Source: Leucobacter salsicius M1-8 (GTDB taxonomy: Bacteria > Actinomycetota > Actinomycetes > Actinomycetales > Microbacteriaceae). From it: a stretch of DNA of 64,000 bases. The position numbers and the translations under genes were made by a program. This document shows, one piece after another, positions 39,360-48,664 of this stretch. The DNA is taken from NCBI RefSeq assembly GCF_000350525.1, contig NZ_AOCN01000012.1, forward strand, positions 82,269 through 146,268. The letters run 5' to 3'. How positions within the stretch are numbered: the first letter of the stretch is position 1; each line of letters begins with the position of its first letter. Below the pieces are notes generated by a model. That model saw only the letters and a list, made by a program, of their open reading frames with translations. It was not told the DNA's origin and ran no database searches.

Positions 39360-39399
39360 AGGCGCCCACTTACCCAGGTATCTGGGTAAGTGGGCGCCT
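39360..39399 (-). terminator. 18-bp perfect stem-loop after glyS
   Basis: Arms 39360-39377 and 39382-39399, 4-nt loop GTAT, no mismatch. It begins 20 nt after the glyS stop on the minus strand and lies between glyS and the CPBP gene. Confidence 0.85.
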
Positions 39400-39419
39400 C
39401 CGGCGTGTGCAGCTGGTGA

Positions 39420-40805
39420 TTAGGCGCCGCGCAGGCGCTCCGCGAGATAGCCGTGCAGCTGCGCGAGCGGCACGCGCTCCTGCTGCATGGTGTCGCGCTC
39501 GCGCACGGTGACGGCCTGGTCGTCGAGCGAGTCGAAGTCGACCGTGACACAGAACGGCGTGCCGATCTCGTCCTGGCGGCGGTAGCGGCGGCCGATTGCG
39601 CCCGAATCATCGAAGTCGATGTTCCAGTCGTCGCGCAGGTCGGCTGCGAGCTCGCGGGCCATCGGCGAGAGCTTCTCGTTGCGACTCAGCGGCAGCACGG
39701 CCACCTTGATGGGCGCGAGGCGCGGGTCGAGACCCAGCACGGTGCGCTTGTCGGTGCCGCCCTTCGCGTTGGGCACCTCTTCTTCGCGGTACGCGTCGAC
39801 GAGGAACGCCATGAGCGAGCGGGTCAGACCGGCCGAGGGCTCGATCACGTACGGCGTGTAACGCGCATCGTTGGTCTGGTCGAAGAAGTTCAAGTCCTTG
39901 CCCGAGTGCTCGGTGTGGGTCTTGAGGTCGTAGTCGGTGCGGTTTGCGATGCCCTCGAGCTCGCCCCACTCGCTGCCGGTGAAGCCAAAGCGGTACTCGA
40001 TGTCAGTCGTCTGCTTCGAGTAGTGCGACAGCTTCTCCTTCGGGTGGTCGTAGAAGCGCAGGTTCTCGGGGTTGATGCCGAGACCGGTGTACCAGCTCAT
40101 GCGCTCGTCCATCCAGTACTGCTGCCACTCATCGTCGGTGCCGGGCTCGACGAAGAACTCGAGCTCCATCTGCTCGAACTCGCGGGTGCGGAAGATGAAG
40201 TTACCGGGCGTGATCTCGTTGCGGAAGCTCTTGCCGATCTGGCCGATGCCAAAGGGAGGCTTCATGCGCGAGGCCTGCAGCACGTTCGAGAAGTTCACGA
40301 AGATGCCCTGCGCGGTCTCGGGGCGCAGGTAGTGCATGCCCTGCTCGTCGTCGACGGGGCCGAGATAGGTCTTGAGCAGACCCGAGAAGGCGCGCGGCTC
40401 GGTCCACTGACCGCGAGTTCCGCAGTGCACACAGACGATGTCGGCCATGCCGTTCTCGGGCGGGCGACCCTTCTTCTCTTCGTACGCCTCGAGGAGATGA
40501 TCCTCGCGCTGACGCTTGTGGCAGCTCGTGCACTCGACGAGCGGGTCACTGAAGACCTCTACGTGGCCCGAGGCCTCCCACACCTTCTTGGGCAGGATGA
40601 TGCTCGAGTCGATGCCAACCACGTCTTCACGCTTCTGCACCATCGACTTCCACCACTGGCGCTTGATGTTTTCCTTCAGCGCGGTGCCGAGCGGGCCGTA
40701 GTCCCATGCCGAGCGAGATCCGCCGTAGATCTCACCCGCCTGGAATACGAAGCCGCGGTGGCGGGCGAGGGCGATGACCTTATCGAGGCGGGACTGTTCA
40801 GCCAT
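39420..40805 (-). CDS. glyS: Glycyl-tRNA synthetase (dimeric, eukaryote-like type)
   Basis: 461 residues, the normal length for actinobacterial single-chain GlyRS. Motif 2 [27 protein letters not shown] residues ([13 protein letters not shown]), PSAGLTRSL for motif 3, and [15 protein letters not shown] with zinc-type cysteines (CTSCHK, CVHCG) are visible. It charges tRNA-Gly. ATG 40805 starts [19 protein letters not shown]; the longer frame to 41177 overlaps the LCP gene and is rejected. Confidence 0.96.
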   Translation of the reverse strand: MAEQSRLDKVIALARHRGFVFQAGEIYGGSRSAWDYGPLGTALKENIKRQWWKSMVQKREDVVGIDSSIILPKKVWEASGHVEVFSDPLVECTSCHKRQREDHLLEAYEEKKGRPPENGMADIVCVHCGTRGQWTEPRAFSGLLKTYLGPVDDEQGMHYLRPETAQGIFVNFSNVLQASRMKPPFGIGQIGKSFRNEITPGNFIFRTREFEQMELEFFVEPGTDDEWQQYWMDERMSWYTGLGINPENLRFYDHPKEKLSHYSKQTTDIEYRFGFTGSEWGELEGIANRTDYDLKTHTEHSGKDLNFFDQTNDARYTPYVIEPSAGLTRSLMAFLVDAYREEEVPNAKGGTDKRTVLGLDPRLAPIKVAVLPLSRNEKLSPMARELAADLRDDWNIDFDDSGAIGRRYRRQDEIGTPFCVTVDFDSLDDQAVTVRERDTMQQERVPLAQLHGYLAERLRGA

Positions 40806-40941
40806 GTGTTTTATCACTCCAAGGGGCAAGCGGGGATCTTGGGAATGCGCGCCAAAACCTGGCGCGCCCAGGGGCAAGTCTATCGGCGCATGGGCGCACC
40901 TGCTGATGCCCGATTCACAGCGCGATCCGGATCCGGCCGCC

Positions 40942-42009
40942 CTAGGGCAGTTCAGAGCCGGGCCCGTGAAGGGCGGCGAACTCAGCCAGCGTGCCGGATT
41001 GGAAGGCGGCTTGCATGTTCGCGATCTCGGCCCAGTTGGGGAGCACGATCGACTGTCCATCAGTCGAGGTCCCCGTGCCCAGCGTGGGGCTCGTAAAGAA
41101 CTCGATGGTGTCGGCGCGCACGGTGCGCATGTCGAAGCCCAGCCGCATCGCCTCCGGCAGGTCCAGCTCCTCGTCAAGAATTAAATACGATTTCAACGCG
41201 TTGAACGTATCCATGAGCTTGGTCGCATCGGTCAATGTGCCCTTGCTCAGCACCTGCTTCATGAGGCCCTGCAGGTACGCCTGCTGATTGCGCGCCCGCT
41301 GGTAGTCCCCATCGGCAAAGGCGTAGCGTTCGCGCACGAACGAGAGTGCCTGGTCGCCGTTCAGCGTGATGTCGCCCTCGGCAAAGGTGAAGCCTCCGCC
41401 CCCGTTCTGGGCGGTGAAGGCCTGCGAGTTGTGCACGGTCACGCCGCCCACCGCATCCGTCAGTCCCTTAAACGACTGGAAGTCAACGAGCGCGACGTGA
41501 TCGATGCGTGCGCCAATGAAGTTCTCGACCGTGTTGACGGCGAGCGGCAGGCCGCCGAGCGAGAAGGCGGCATTGATCTTTGCCTCACCAAAGCCCTGAA
41601 TCGGCACCCAGTTGTCGCGCATGATCGAGACGATGGTCACGACCTCGCGGTCGGGCGAGACCTGGGCCACCATCATTGCGTCGCTGCGAAACCCCGTGAG
41701 GTCTTCGACATTGGTCAACGGGTCAGTCGATTCTCGCGAGTCGGAGCCCAACAGCAGAATGTTGATCGGTGCCTGCATCCCGTCGGCCACGGCGACGGCC
41801 GCCGGTCGCGTCAGCGACGGGTCCTGATGAATACTGAAACGACGCACCTCGTTGTACGAGCTCGACAGCAGCGCATACCCGATGCCCGCAGCAATCACCA
41901 GTAACGCGATCAGGACCCCCACTGCGATAAGCAAGTTGCGCAGGCCACGGCGCCGTTTTCTGGCCGGTCGCGCTCCCCCAAGTTCAGTAGGTGTGTACGC
42001 ACTATTCAT
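40942..42009 (-). CDS. LCP (LytR-CpsA-Psr) family cell-wall ligase
   Basis: 355 residues. Short basic cytoplasmic N-terminus (KRRRG), one membrane helix (residues ~25-48), then the LCP domain: [54 protein letters not shown] and [21 protein letters not shown], including the conserved Asp and Arg residues that bind polyprenyl pyrophosphate. LCP enzymes attach polysaccharides or teichoic polymers to peptidoglycan; this one could serve the capsule locus at the left (inference). AGGAG lies 6 nt before ATG 42009. Confidence 0.92.
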   Translation of the reverse strand: MNSAYTPTELGGARPARKRRRGLRNLLIAVGVLIALLVIAAGIGYALLSSSYNEVRRFSIHQDPSLTRPAAVAVADGMQAPINILLLGSDSRESTDPLTNVEDLTGFRSDAMMVAQVSPDREVVTIVSIMRDNWVPIQGFGEAKINAAFSLGGLPLAVNTVENFIGARIDHVALVDFQSFKGLTDAVGGVTVHNSQAFTAQNGGGGFTFAEGDITLNGDQALSFVRERYAFADGDYQRARNQQAYLQGLMKQVLSKGTLTDATKLMDTFNALKSYLILDEELDLPEAMRLGFDMRTVRADTIEFFTSPTLGTGTSTDGQSIVLPNWAEIANMQAAFQSGTLAEFAALHGPGSELP

Positions 42010-42130
42010 GACAAGCTCCTGTCCCCTGGCTGGACTCGCCGCATCGCCTGCGCACGTGTAGCACGCGCGATGTGACCACCTATTTTCCGGGAACCACCCG
42101 GCGGGCGCAAGACGCTAGCCTGAAGACATT

Positions 42131-43294
42131 ATGAGCGAACCTGTCGGCCGCATTCTGCTGCGTTTTGCGCCCGCGATTTACGGGCCCACGGCGCTGTTTG
42201 CGGTGGGGGAAGGAGCCATTCTCCCGATTCTGCCGGTGCTCGCGACGCGCCTCGGCGCCGATGTGGCGCTCGCAACGCTCATCGCCGCAATGCTGGTGAT
42301 CGGCCAGCTCATCGGAAACTTGCCCGCGGGTTGGGCGGTGGCGCGATTCGGGGAACGCCGGTCGATGGCGGTCTCTGGCGTGGTCGCGCTTGCGGGAGCC
42401 ACCGGAGCCGCGCTCGCGCCCACGCTGTTTCTGCTCGGGGTCGCCACGCTCGTCATCGGCTTGAGCGCGGCGGTGTTTGGGCTCGCCCGCCACGCGTTTT
42501 TGACCATCCACGTTCCCGCCGCGATGCGCGCGCGGGCGCTGGCGGTGCTCGCGGGCACGTTTCGCTTCGGCACCTTTACCGGGCCGTTCATTGCCGCGGG
42601 GCTTCTTGCGGCAACGGGCAGCCCCGCCGCAGCGGCCTGGTTCTTCGCCGCCTGTCTCGTGCTGACGGTTGCGCTCGTGGTGGTCGCGCGCGAGCCCGAG
42701 ATGCCCGCTCGGGCTGCTTCCGTCCCTTCCGCGGCAGGCGATCCGGATCATAAGCCGCACTCCACCGCGCCACGCGAACGAGACGCCGAGCAGACGGGGG
42801 TCTTCGCGACCATGGTGCGACACCGCGGCGTGCTCGCGAGGCTCGGTCTCTCGGCCGCCACGCTCGCCGCGCTGCGCTCGGCCAGGCAGGTACTCATTCC
42901 CGTGTGGGGCATCGCGATCGGCGCCGACCCCGGAACGATCGCCCTTGTGACGGGCATCTCGGGGGCGTGCGACTTTGCGCTGTTCTACGCGAGCGGTCAG
43001 ATCACCGACCGGTTCGGTCGGCTCTGGGCCACGACGCCGGCGATGCTACTCATGAGCGTTGGGCTGATCGTGCTCACGCTCGGCGCCGACCTCGCGCCGC
43101 GGGGCAACCCCGCGCCGTTCTTTGGCTCGTGGCACACGATCAGCGACGCGGGCGGAGCTGCGGCGCCCCTCATCATCGCGGGCATCGCCGCGGTGTCGCT
43201 GCCCGCAGCGTCGGCCGTCATGGGCGTGCTGGGGCTGCTGGGTGCCGCGGGGTTTCTCCGCTGGATGCCCCGCTACGTGCCCCGCAAGCGGTAG
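42131..43294 (+). CDS. MFS transporter
   Basis: 387 residues, 12 hydrophobic segments with a polar central loop at ~195-220. Motif A appears as GWAVARFGERRSM after TM2, and FGRLWATTPAM in the second half. It resembles small-molecule exporters; the substrate is unknown. TAGCCT at 42116-42121 ends 9 nt before ATG, so the leader is very short or absent. It diverges from the LCP gene. Confidence 0.8.
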   Translation: MSEPVGRILLRFAPAIYGPTALFAVGEGAILPILPVLATRLGADVALATLIAAMLVIGQLIGNLPAGWAVARFGERRSMAVSGVVALAGATGAALAPTLFLLGVATLVIGLSAAVFGLARHAFLTIHVPAAMRARALAVLAGTFRFGTFTGPFIAAGLLAATGSPAAAAWFFAACLVLTVALVVVAREPEMPARAASVPSAAGDPDHKPHSTAPRERDAEQTGVFATMVRHRGVLARLGLSAATLAALRSARQVLIPVWGIAIGADPGTIALVTGISGACDFALFYASGQITDRFGRLWATTPAMLLMSVGLIVLTLGADLAPRGNPAPFFGSWHTISDAGGAAAPLIIAGIAAVSLPAASAVMGVLGLLGAAGFLRWMPRYVPRKR

Positions 43295-43356
43295 CGCTGT
43301 GCGCCCCAGTGCCCCTATCTGAGCCGCTGCTCGGCCCTGACTTCCTGCGGCCCCAG

Positions 43357-43415
43357 AATATGCGTGGATTCTTCCGTCTCTGACACGGGCTAAAGCGGAC
43401 AAATCCCCGCATATT
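43357..43415 (+). terminator. Imperfect stem-loop after the MFS gene
   Basis: Arms 43357-43370 and 43402-43415 pair at 13 of 14 positions around a 31-nt loop, 62 nt after the stop. A plausible end for the MFS transcript; the long loop makes it uncertain. Confidence 0.4.
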
Positions 43416-43481
43416 TGGGTGGCGGGCAATCCACCAGCAGCAGCACGGCGGTGGGCGATCCGGACCATCGCCCAAACACAA

Positions 43482-43509
43482 AGTGCCCCCGCTTTGCAGC
43501 GGGGGCACT
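43482..43509 (-). terminator. 12-bp stem-loop after the aldehyde dehydrogenase
   Basis: Arms 43482-43493 and 43498-43509 (AGTGCCCCCGCT / AGCGGGGGCACT), loop TTGC, followed on the minus strand by CTTTGTGTTT. It starts 20 nt after the stop; a good Rho-independent terminator. Confidence 0.85.
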
Positions 43510-43528
43510 CGTGATCAGTAGGCGTTCG

Positions 43529-44908
43529 TTACTCCGCGACGAAGTACATGCGCTTGTTGGCGAACTCGCCGATGCCGAGCGGGCCCATCTCGCGGCCGAA
43601 GCCCGAGCGCTTCACTCCACCGAAGGGAATCTCGGCGGCCTCAGCGGCGATTGTGTTGACGTGCGACATGCCAACCTCGAGGCGCGAGGCGACGCGGGCC
43701 GCGCGCGCCTCGTCGGTCGAGAACACCGAGCCGCCGAGGCCCAGTGCGCAGTCGTTGGCGAGGTCGAGGGCTTCCTCATCGCTCGATACGCGGTAGACCG
43801 TGGCGACGGGGCCGAAGATCTCCTGCTGGTACGACTCGGAGTCGCGGGGCACGTCGACCAGAACGGTGGGCGCGTAGTAGGCCGCGGGGCCCTCCGACAG
43901 CACGCCACCGGCGAGCACGCGCGCGCCCTCCTCGACGGCCTTGCGGACCTGCGCGTCGACCGTCTCGGCCGCGGCGCGGGTCGACATGGGCACGTACTCG
44001 CCCTCGGCGAGGTTCAGCTGGTCGCCGGGCGTCTGCTTAGCCTCGGCGAGCTTCACGAGCTCGGCCACGAACTCGTCGTAGATGTCGTCCATGACGATGA
44101 TGCGCTTGTTCGAGTTGCACACCTGGCCGACGTTGTAGGTGCGGAAGTCCCAGGCGGTCTGCGCGATCTCGGCCACGTTGTCGGAATCCAGCACGACCAT
44201 GGCGTCGATGCCGCCGAGCTCGAGCACGGCCTTCTTGAGGTTCGCGCCAGCCTGCGCGCCAATGATGGCACCCGCACGCTCGGAGCCCGTGAGCGAAACA
44301 CCCTGCACGCGGGGGTCAGCAATCATCGTGGCGATCTGGTCGTGCGAGGCGAACAGCGCCTGGTAGCCGCCGACGGGAACGCCAGCCTGCTCCATGATCT
44401 CCTGCATCAGCAGGTTCGACTTCGCGCAGATGTCGGCGTGCTTCAGCAGGATCGTGTTGCCGAGCAGCAGGTTGGGGGCTGCGAAGCGTGCCACCTGGTA
44501 GTACGGGAAGTTCCAGGGCATGACGCCCAGCAACGCACCCACCGAGACGTGCTCGATGATGGCCTTGCCGGGGATCGTGCTGGGGATCTCGTAGTCAGTG
44601 ATCAGGCTCGGGCCGTGTACCGCGTAGTACTCGATGATGTCGCGCGCGAACTCGACCTCGTCGATCGACTCGGCAAGCGACTTGCCCATCTCGAGCGCGA
44701 TGGTGCGAGCGAGCTCGTCCTTGCGCTCCTCAAAAATCTCTGCCACGCGCTTGACGACCTGAGCGCGCTCCTGCACGCTGCGCTCACGCCACTCGCGGTA
44801 GACGGCGTCGGAGCTTGCGAGCGTCTGCTCGATCTGCACGTCCGTCGCGGATTCGAAGGTCTCGACAATCTCGCCCGTCGCGGGGTTTTGAACTCGATAC
44901 TTCGCCAT
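43529..44908 (-). CDS. NAD(P)-dependent succinate-semialdehyde-type aldehyde dehydrogenase
   Basis: 459 residues. Complete ALDH motifs: GVMPWNFPYYQ, a cofactor loop LTGSERAGAIIGAQAG, ELGGIDAMVV with the general base Glu, and NVGQVCNSNKRI with the nucleophile Cys. The size and the KHADICAKSNLL region place it near the SSADH group (GabD/Sad). ATG 44908 has AGGAAA 8 nt upstream. It may oxidise the semialdehyde from GABA or a related amine, fitting the permeases nearby. An inverted repeat 68 nt upstream may be its operator. Confidence 0.85.
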   Translation of the reverse strand: MAKYRVQNPATGEIVETFESATDVQIEQTLASSDAVYREWRERSVQERAQVVKRVAEIFEERKDELARTIALEMGKSLAESIDEVEFARDIIEYYAVHGPSLITDYEIPSTIPGKAIIEHVSVGALLGVMPWNFPYYQVARFAAPNLLLGNTILLKHADICAKSNLLMQEIMEQAGVPVGGYQALFASHDQIATMIADPRVQGVSLTGSERAGAIIGAQAGANLKKAVLELGGIDAMVVLDSDNVAEIAQTAWDFRTYNVGQVCNSNKRIIVMDDIYDEFVAELVKLAEAKQTPGDQLNLAEGEYVPMSTRAAAETVDAQVRKAVEEGARVLAGGVLSEGPAAYYAPTVLVDVPRDSESYQQEIFGPVATVYRVSSDEEALDLANDCALGLGGSVFSTDEARAARVASRLEVGMSHVNTIAAEAAEIPFGGVKRSGFGREMGPLGIGEFANKRMYFVAE

Positions 44909-44975
44909 TGTTATCGTTTCCTGTCTCATGAACAGCGCACGGTCATCGTGCCTGTGTCTCTATGGTGGCATCTCA

Positions 44976-44996
44976 TCGTGCTAATTGTCAGCACGA
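44976..44996. promoter_or_regulatory. Palindrome upstream of aldehyde dehydrogenase, possible operator
   Basis: TCGTGCT (44976-44982) and AGCACGA (44990-44996) flank a 7-nt spacer, 68 nt before the ATG at 44908. Size and symmetry suit a dimeric repressor site. No matching second copy was found in the window by eye. Confidence 0.35.
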
Positions 44997-45037
44997 GTGA
45001 CAAAGTCTCGGGCTTAGCCCAGATACGGTTTCAGGCC

Positions 45038-45988
45038 CTACCGCGCCAAATCAATGAGGTTTTCGGGGCTTTCGTTGGCCATAAGCCGCGAAATCTGCCG
45101 CCGGATCAGGGCGGTCATGCGCGGCATCATGGCACTCGAGTCGCCGCCAGCATGGGGCGTCACGATAAGGTTCGGGCAGTCCCACAGCGGGTGGTCCTCG
45201 GGGAGCGGCTCGGGGTCCGTGACGTCGAGCGCGGCGCGCAGTCGGCCCGAGTTGAGCTCGGCCATGAGCGCCTCCGTGTCGACGACGGGACCACGTGCGA
45301 CGTTTACCACCAGTGCGCCATCGGGCAGGGCGGCAAGTTCCTTCGCCCCCACGAGCCCCCTCGTTTCGGGGGTCAGCGGCACCCCGATGATGACGATCTC
45401 GGTATCGCTCAGTCGCTCGGTGAGCTCGCTCAACGCGTGCACGGGCACGGGCATGCCCAACGGCCCCGTTTCCTGACGCGCGGAGCGCGCGATCCGGGTC
45501 ACCGCTACCTCGAAGCCCTGCAGCCGAGCGTCGATCGCCTTGCCCACCCCGCCGTAACCGAGGATCATGACACGCCGGTCGGCGAGGCTGGGGTACGGGC
45601 GGAGATCCCACGTGCGGGCGTCTGCCTGGCGCACAAATGTATCGATACCGCGCTGCGAAGCGAGGGTGAGCGCCAGTGCAAGCTCGGCAGTCGAAGGCTC
45701 GTGGACGGTGGCCGCGTTGGCGAACGGCAGCCCCTCGGGTAGGTAGCGGCCGACGCCGTTGTACCCGATCGATTGCCACTGTACGAGCCGCGTGGTGACG
45801 CCCGCGAGGTTCGCGAGTCGGCGTTCCCCGCCCCAGTACGGGGGCACCACAAGGTCGATCGTGGGCTCGGGGGCCGGGGTCTTCAGATCCCACTCGACGA
45901 GACGAACGCCTGGGGTGTCTCCCAGCGCTTCTTGCATCGCCTCAAGGAGGCCCGGATCGCTCGGCAGTGACACGACAATATGGCTCAT
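45038..45988 (-). CDS. D-2-hydroxyacid dehydrogenase
   Basis: 316 residues. NAD-binding region VMILGYGGVGKAIDARLQGF (GxGxxG), then NVARGPVVDTEAL with the active Arg, DVTDPEPLPEDHPLW with the Glu, and TPHAGGDS with the His. These enzymes reduce 2-keto acids to D-hydroxy acids; substrate unknown. ATG 45988 has TAGACT ending 7 nt upstream (45996-46001), no ribosome site, and diverges from a small gene starting only 48 nt away. Confidence 0.88.
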   Translation of the reverse strand: MSHIVVSLPSDPGLLEAMQEALGDTPGVRLVEWDLKTPAPEPTIDLVVPPYWGGERRLANLAGVTTRLVQWQSIGYNGVGRYLPEGLPFANAATVHEPSTAELALALTLASQRGIDTFVRQADARTWDLRPYPSLADRRVMILGYGGVGKAIDARLQGFEVAVTRIARSARQETGPLGMPVPVHALSELTERLSDTEIVIIGVPLTPETRGLVGAKELAALPDGALVVNVARGPVVDTEALMAELNSGRLRAALDVTDPEPLPEDHPLWDCPNLIVTPHAGGDSSAMMPRMTALIRRQISRLMANESPENLIDLAR

Positions 45989-46036
45989 GGTCGCGAGTCT
46001 ACCGAGGCACCGTATTGATCGGGTATTCTGGTGGTT

Positions 46037-46234
46037 ATGGATACCTCGAGTTTTCACCGTCTCCCCGAGAGCGTGCAGCGTCTCGTCACCGACGGTCTCG
46101 ACAGCGAAGTTCAGAGCGGTCTTGAACGCCTCGATGAGGCGAAGAAGAGCGGTTCAACTTCAGACGAGCAGCTTGCTTCAATCGAAGGCGACATTCGCCA
46201 CGCCGCCGAACTGCTCGGCCGCTATTCGGCATAA
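46037..46234 (+). CDS. Small hypothetical protein, 65 residues
   Basis: MDTSSFHRLPESVQRLVTDG starts a hydrophilic, helical protein rich in Glu, Asp, Ser and Leu with no membrane segment. It ends DIRHAAELLGRYSA. TATTCT ends 7 nt before ATG 46037, a leaderless start; a GTG at 46031 is in frame but less likely. Two stem-loops follow the stop. Codon use is high-GC at third positions, so it looks like a real gene, but I do not recognise it. Confidence 0.6.
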   Translation: MDTSSFHRLPESVQRLVTDGLDSEVQSGLERLDEAKKSGSTSDEQLASIEGDIRHAAELLGRYSA

Positions 46235-46243
46235 CCCTTCTGT

Positions 46244-46271
46244 GTGCCCACTCGCCTGAGCGCGTGGGCAC
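46244..46271 (+). terminator. Short stem-loop after the 65-residue gene
   Basis: Arms 46244-46251 and 46264-46271 (GTGCCCAC / GTGGGCAC) with a 12-nt loop, 9 nt after the stop. Confidence 0.55.
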
Positions 46272-46275
46272 GCAG

Positions 46276-46329
46276 AAGCGGCGTTTGCGCGGGCTGACCC
46301 CACCGGGACTTGCCACGCAAACGCCGCTT
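46276..46329. terminator. 14-bp stem-loop between convergent genes
   Basis: Arms 46276-46289 and 46316-46329 (AAGCGGCGTTTGCG / CGCAAACGCCGCTT), 26-nt loop, perfect. It ends 16 nt from the APC permease stop on the minus strand and probably serves that gene. Confidence 0.65.
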
Positions 46330-46345
46330 TGTCGTAGAAACTTTG

Positions 46346-47854
46346 CTAGCGGGTCGAGATTTGGCCCGTGCGGCGCCGGATCTCATCGGCGACCGCCTTC
46401 GCGTCTCCCTGCGGCGCGTCAGACTTCCTATCGGGGCGTGCCGTGAACAGGTACGCAAAGCCGGTCACAAGCACGACTCCAAGCCCGATGAGCACCACGT
46501 GGTCAGCGAAGAAGTCACCCGATGAGCCCGGTGTGGCCAGCAATATCATCGCGAAGATGCCGTAGGCCAGCGCAATCACGTTGACGACGATGCCCATGCC
46601 GCCCAAGTTGAATGGCCCGGCGGGCTTCCACCCTTGGAACCGCTGTTTGAGGCTCGCGAGCACGACCATCTGGAACGACAGGTAGATGCCGAGGATCGCA
46701 AACGATGTCACGGCGATGAGAATTCCGTCGTTGACGAAGATCAGCACGCAGATGAGCGCGGGCACCGTGCAGGCCACGATCAGCGCGTTCGCGGGCACCT
46801 TCGTGCGCTCAGACACCCGCGACAGCCACCGGTGGCCCGGCAGCATTCCGTCTCGCGCGAACGAATACAGCAGTCGACTCGCGGCCGCCTGCAGGCTGAG
46901 CACGCATGAGATGAATGCGAGCACTGCCACGACAAGAAAGACCTTGGCCCCGACCGTACCGAGGGTCGCCTCGAGGATCGCGGGAATGGGGTCAGCAACC
47001 TTGCCTGCGACGATGTCCTCAAGGTTGGGGGCGGCAAGCACGTAACCGCCAAACGAGAAGAGCGCCGACACCATGCCGACCAGAATCGTCATGATCATGG
47101 CCTTGGGAATGCGCCGTGCGGGGTCAGCCACTTCTTCGGCGACGTCACCGCAGGCTTCAAAACCGTAGAACAGGAACAGGCCAGCGAGCGCCGATGCCAT
47201 GAACACGGGCAGGTAAGACCCGTCGCCCGCGGTGCCCATTGTGTCGAAGAACACCGAGAGGTCGTGCACACGCTGGAAGAGCAGCAGGTATAGCCCCAAC
47301 CCGATCACGCCGATGAGCTCGGCGAAGAGACCCAGCCTGGCGATCCGGGCCAGCCACTTCGTGCCGGTGAAGTTGATCGCGAGGGCCAAGAGCAATAGCC
47401 CCAGGGCCGTCAGCAGCGTTGACAGGGGCGTCAACTCGACCCCGAGCAAGCTCGTGACGAATCCCGCCCCAAATTCTGCGACCGAAGTGATCGTGACGAT
47501 CAGCGCCCAGATGTACACCCAGGCGGCCATCCACGCGTAGCGGCGACCCCAGAGCCTGCGCGCCCAGGGGTAGATGCCACCGTGAATGGGGAACTGCGAA
47601 ACCACCTCACCAAACACGAGCGAGACGAGCAGCTGGCCGCAGGCGACGATGACGATCCACCAGATCGAGGGCGGGCCACCTGTCGAGAGCGCGACAGCAA
47701 GCAACGAGTAGACACCGACGAGCGGTGACAGATAGGTAAAGCCGAGGGCGAAATTGGCCCACAGACTCATGGAGCGGTCAAACTTTCCCTCGTAGCCGAG
47801 CACCGCAAGGTGTTCGGCGTCGTTGAGGTGTGTTGGTTTCGGTGAATCAGACAT
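46346..47854 (-). CDS. APC-superfamily amino acid/amine permease
   Basis: 502 residues, 12 membrane segments. The N-terminal region LAVLGYEGKFDRSMSLWANFALGFTYLSP and EVVSQFPIHGGIYPWARRL match the ACT/GabP-like eukaryotic-type APC group; LFYGFEACGDVAEEVADPARRIPKA is the loop between TM6 and TM7. It imports amino acids or polyamines. ATG 47854 is chosen over the adjacent ATG 47857 for its 5-nt spacing to GGAG. The TetR gene lies 104 nt upstream on the same strand. Confidence 0.87.
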   Translation of the reverse strand: MSDSPKPTHLNDAEHLAVLGYEGKFDRSMSLWANFALGFTYLSPLVGVYSLLAVALSTGGPPSIWWIVIVACGQLLVSLVFGEVVSQFPIHGGIYPWARRLWGRRYAWMAAWVYIWALIVTITSVAEFGAGFVTSLLGVELTPLSTLLTALGLLLLALAINFTGTKWLARIARLGLFAELIGVIGLGLYLLLFQRVHDLSVFFDTMGTAGDGSYLPVFMASALAGLFLFYGFEACGDVAEEVADPARRIPKAMIMTILVGMVSALFSFGGYVLAAPNLEDIVAGKVADPIPAILEATLGTVGAKVFLVVAVLAFISCVLSLQAAASRLLYSFARDGMLPGHRWLSRVSERTKVPANALIVACTVPALICVLIFVNDGILIAVTSFAILGIYLSFQMVVLASLKQRFQGWKPAGPFNLGGMGIVVNVIALAYGIFAMILLATPGSSGDFFADHVVLIGLGVVLVTGFAYLFTARPDRKSDAPQGDAKAVADEIRRRTGQISTR

Positions 47855-47958
47855 CATGACTCCGATCTTCATTGATCAGGGCGTTCGCGTCATTGCGTGC
47901 GCCTATCCAGAGCGTACTGCCGTCGGGCGCGATCCGGAGGACTTGTTGTGCAACGCGC

Positions 47959-48579
47959 TCAATGCGATGCGCTCAACCCCGTCCGCTCGATTCCCGTCAG
48001 GATGGTGTGCAATCCACGGTCAAATACGTCGAGGTCGCGCTGGCTGCTCAGATGTGGTGTCGCGATGGTGCTCGTCGCTGGCTGCCTCGACTGAGACTTG
48101 GTCCATACGATCAAGAACCCCGTCGCGTAGGCATCCAGCAGGCCCAGGATCTCATACGCGCGCTCTCTCGGGAGCCCTTCTGAGCTGAGCGCTCCGACGA
48201 GTCGCTCCAGGTGCCCGGCTACCGGAGCAGCCTCGTAGGGCGCCAACGCCAACAGCTCAAACGACGCCGGATACGCGGCGGCGAGCGCCTTGTACGCAAG
48301 GAGCGACGCCGTGACGCGCTCGCGCCAGCCCGGGTAGTCGGCGTCCGTAATGTCGAGGATTCCGCTGCGATCCAGGAGCTCTTGCACGATCGCGCTGTTC
48401 AAGTCATCGCGATTGCGCACGTGTGAATACAGACTCATGGTGCCGCACCCGAGCTCGGTGGCGAGTACGCGCATCGACAACTTTTCGATGCCGTGAAGCT
48501 CGATGAAGTCGATTGCGGCGTTCGTAATCGCAGCCCTACTCAGGGGCGACGTCGGTGTCAGGTCTTGACTCTTAGCCAT
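47959..48579 (-). CDS. TetR-family transcriptional regulator
   Basis: 206 residues. HTH at residues ~15-60 (AAIDFIELHGIEKLSMRVLATELGCGTMSLYSHVRNRDDL); the C-terminal ligand domain resembles the TetR_C group. It lies between two APC permease genes, upstream of one and divergent from the other, and may repress both in response to their substrate. A 7-bp inverted repeat lies in the divergent gap. Confidence 0.88.
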   Translation of the reverse strand: MAKSQDLTPTSPLSRAAITNAAIDFIELHGIEKLSMRVLATELGCGTMSLYSHVRNRDDLNSAIVQELLDRSGILDITDADYPGWRERVTASLLAYKALAAAYPASFELLALAPYEAAPVAGHLERLVGALSSEGLPRERAYEILGLLDAYATGFLIVWTKSQSRQPATSTIATPHLSSQRDLDVFDRGLHTILTGIERTGLSASH

Positions 48580-48597
48580 TTCGTCACTTTACTATCT

Positions 48598-48636
48598 CCG
48601 AGGGCTTTTCGCCGTACACCGTACGTCGACCCTCGG
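48598..48636. promoter_or_regulatory. Possible TetR operator between tetR and the APC permease
   Basis: CCGAGGG (48598-48604) and CCCTCGG (48630-48636) flank a 25-nt centre holding the repeated CCGTAC / CCGTAC steps (48612-48624). It lies in the 85-nt gap between divergent starts. Position fits an autorepressor site; no further copy was seen. Confidence 0.35.
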
Positions 48637-48664
48637 TTACAGGATCTCGAAGGAGCGATCACAC

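Noticed and set aside
39453..41096. 547-codon open frame opposite glyS and the LCP gene
   Set aside because: Shadow of glyS; His/Arg/Val-rich low-information sequence, no domain.
40806..41177. Extended N-terminus for GlyRS
   Set aside because: The extra residues do not match GlyRS and overlap the LCP gene; [10 protein letters not shown] at 40805 is the family start.
43415..45742. 775-codon open frame antisense to the aldehyde dehydrogenase
   Set aside because: It mirrors a high-GC gene with strong third-position bias, has no recognisable domain or ribosome site, and spans two real genes.
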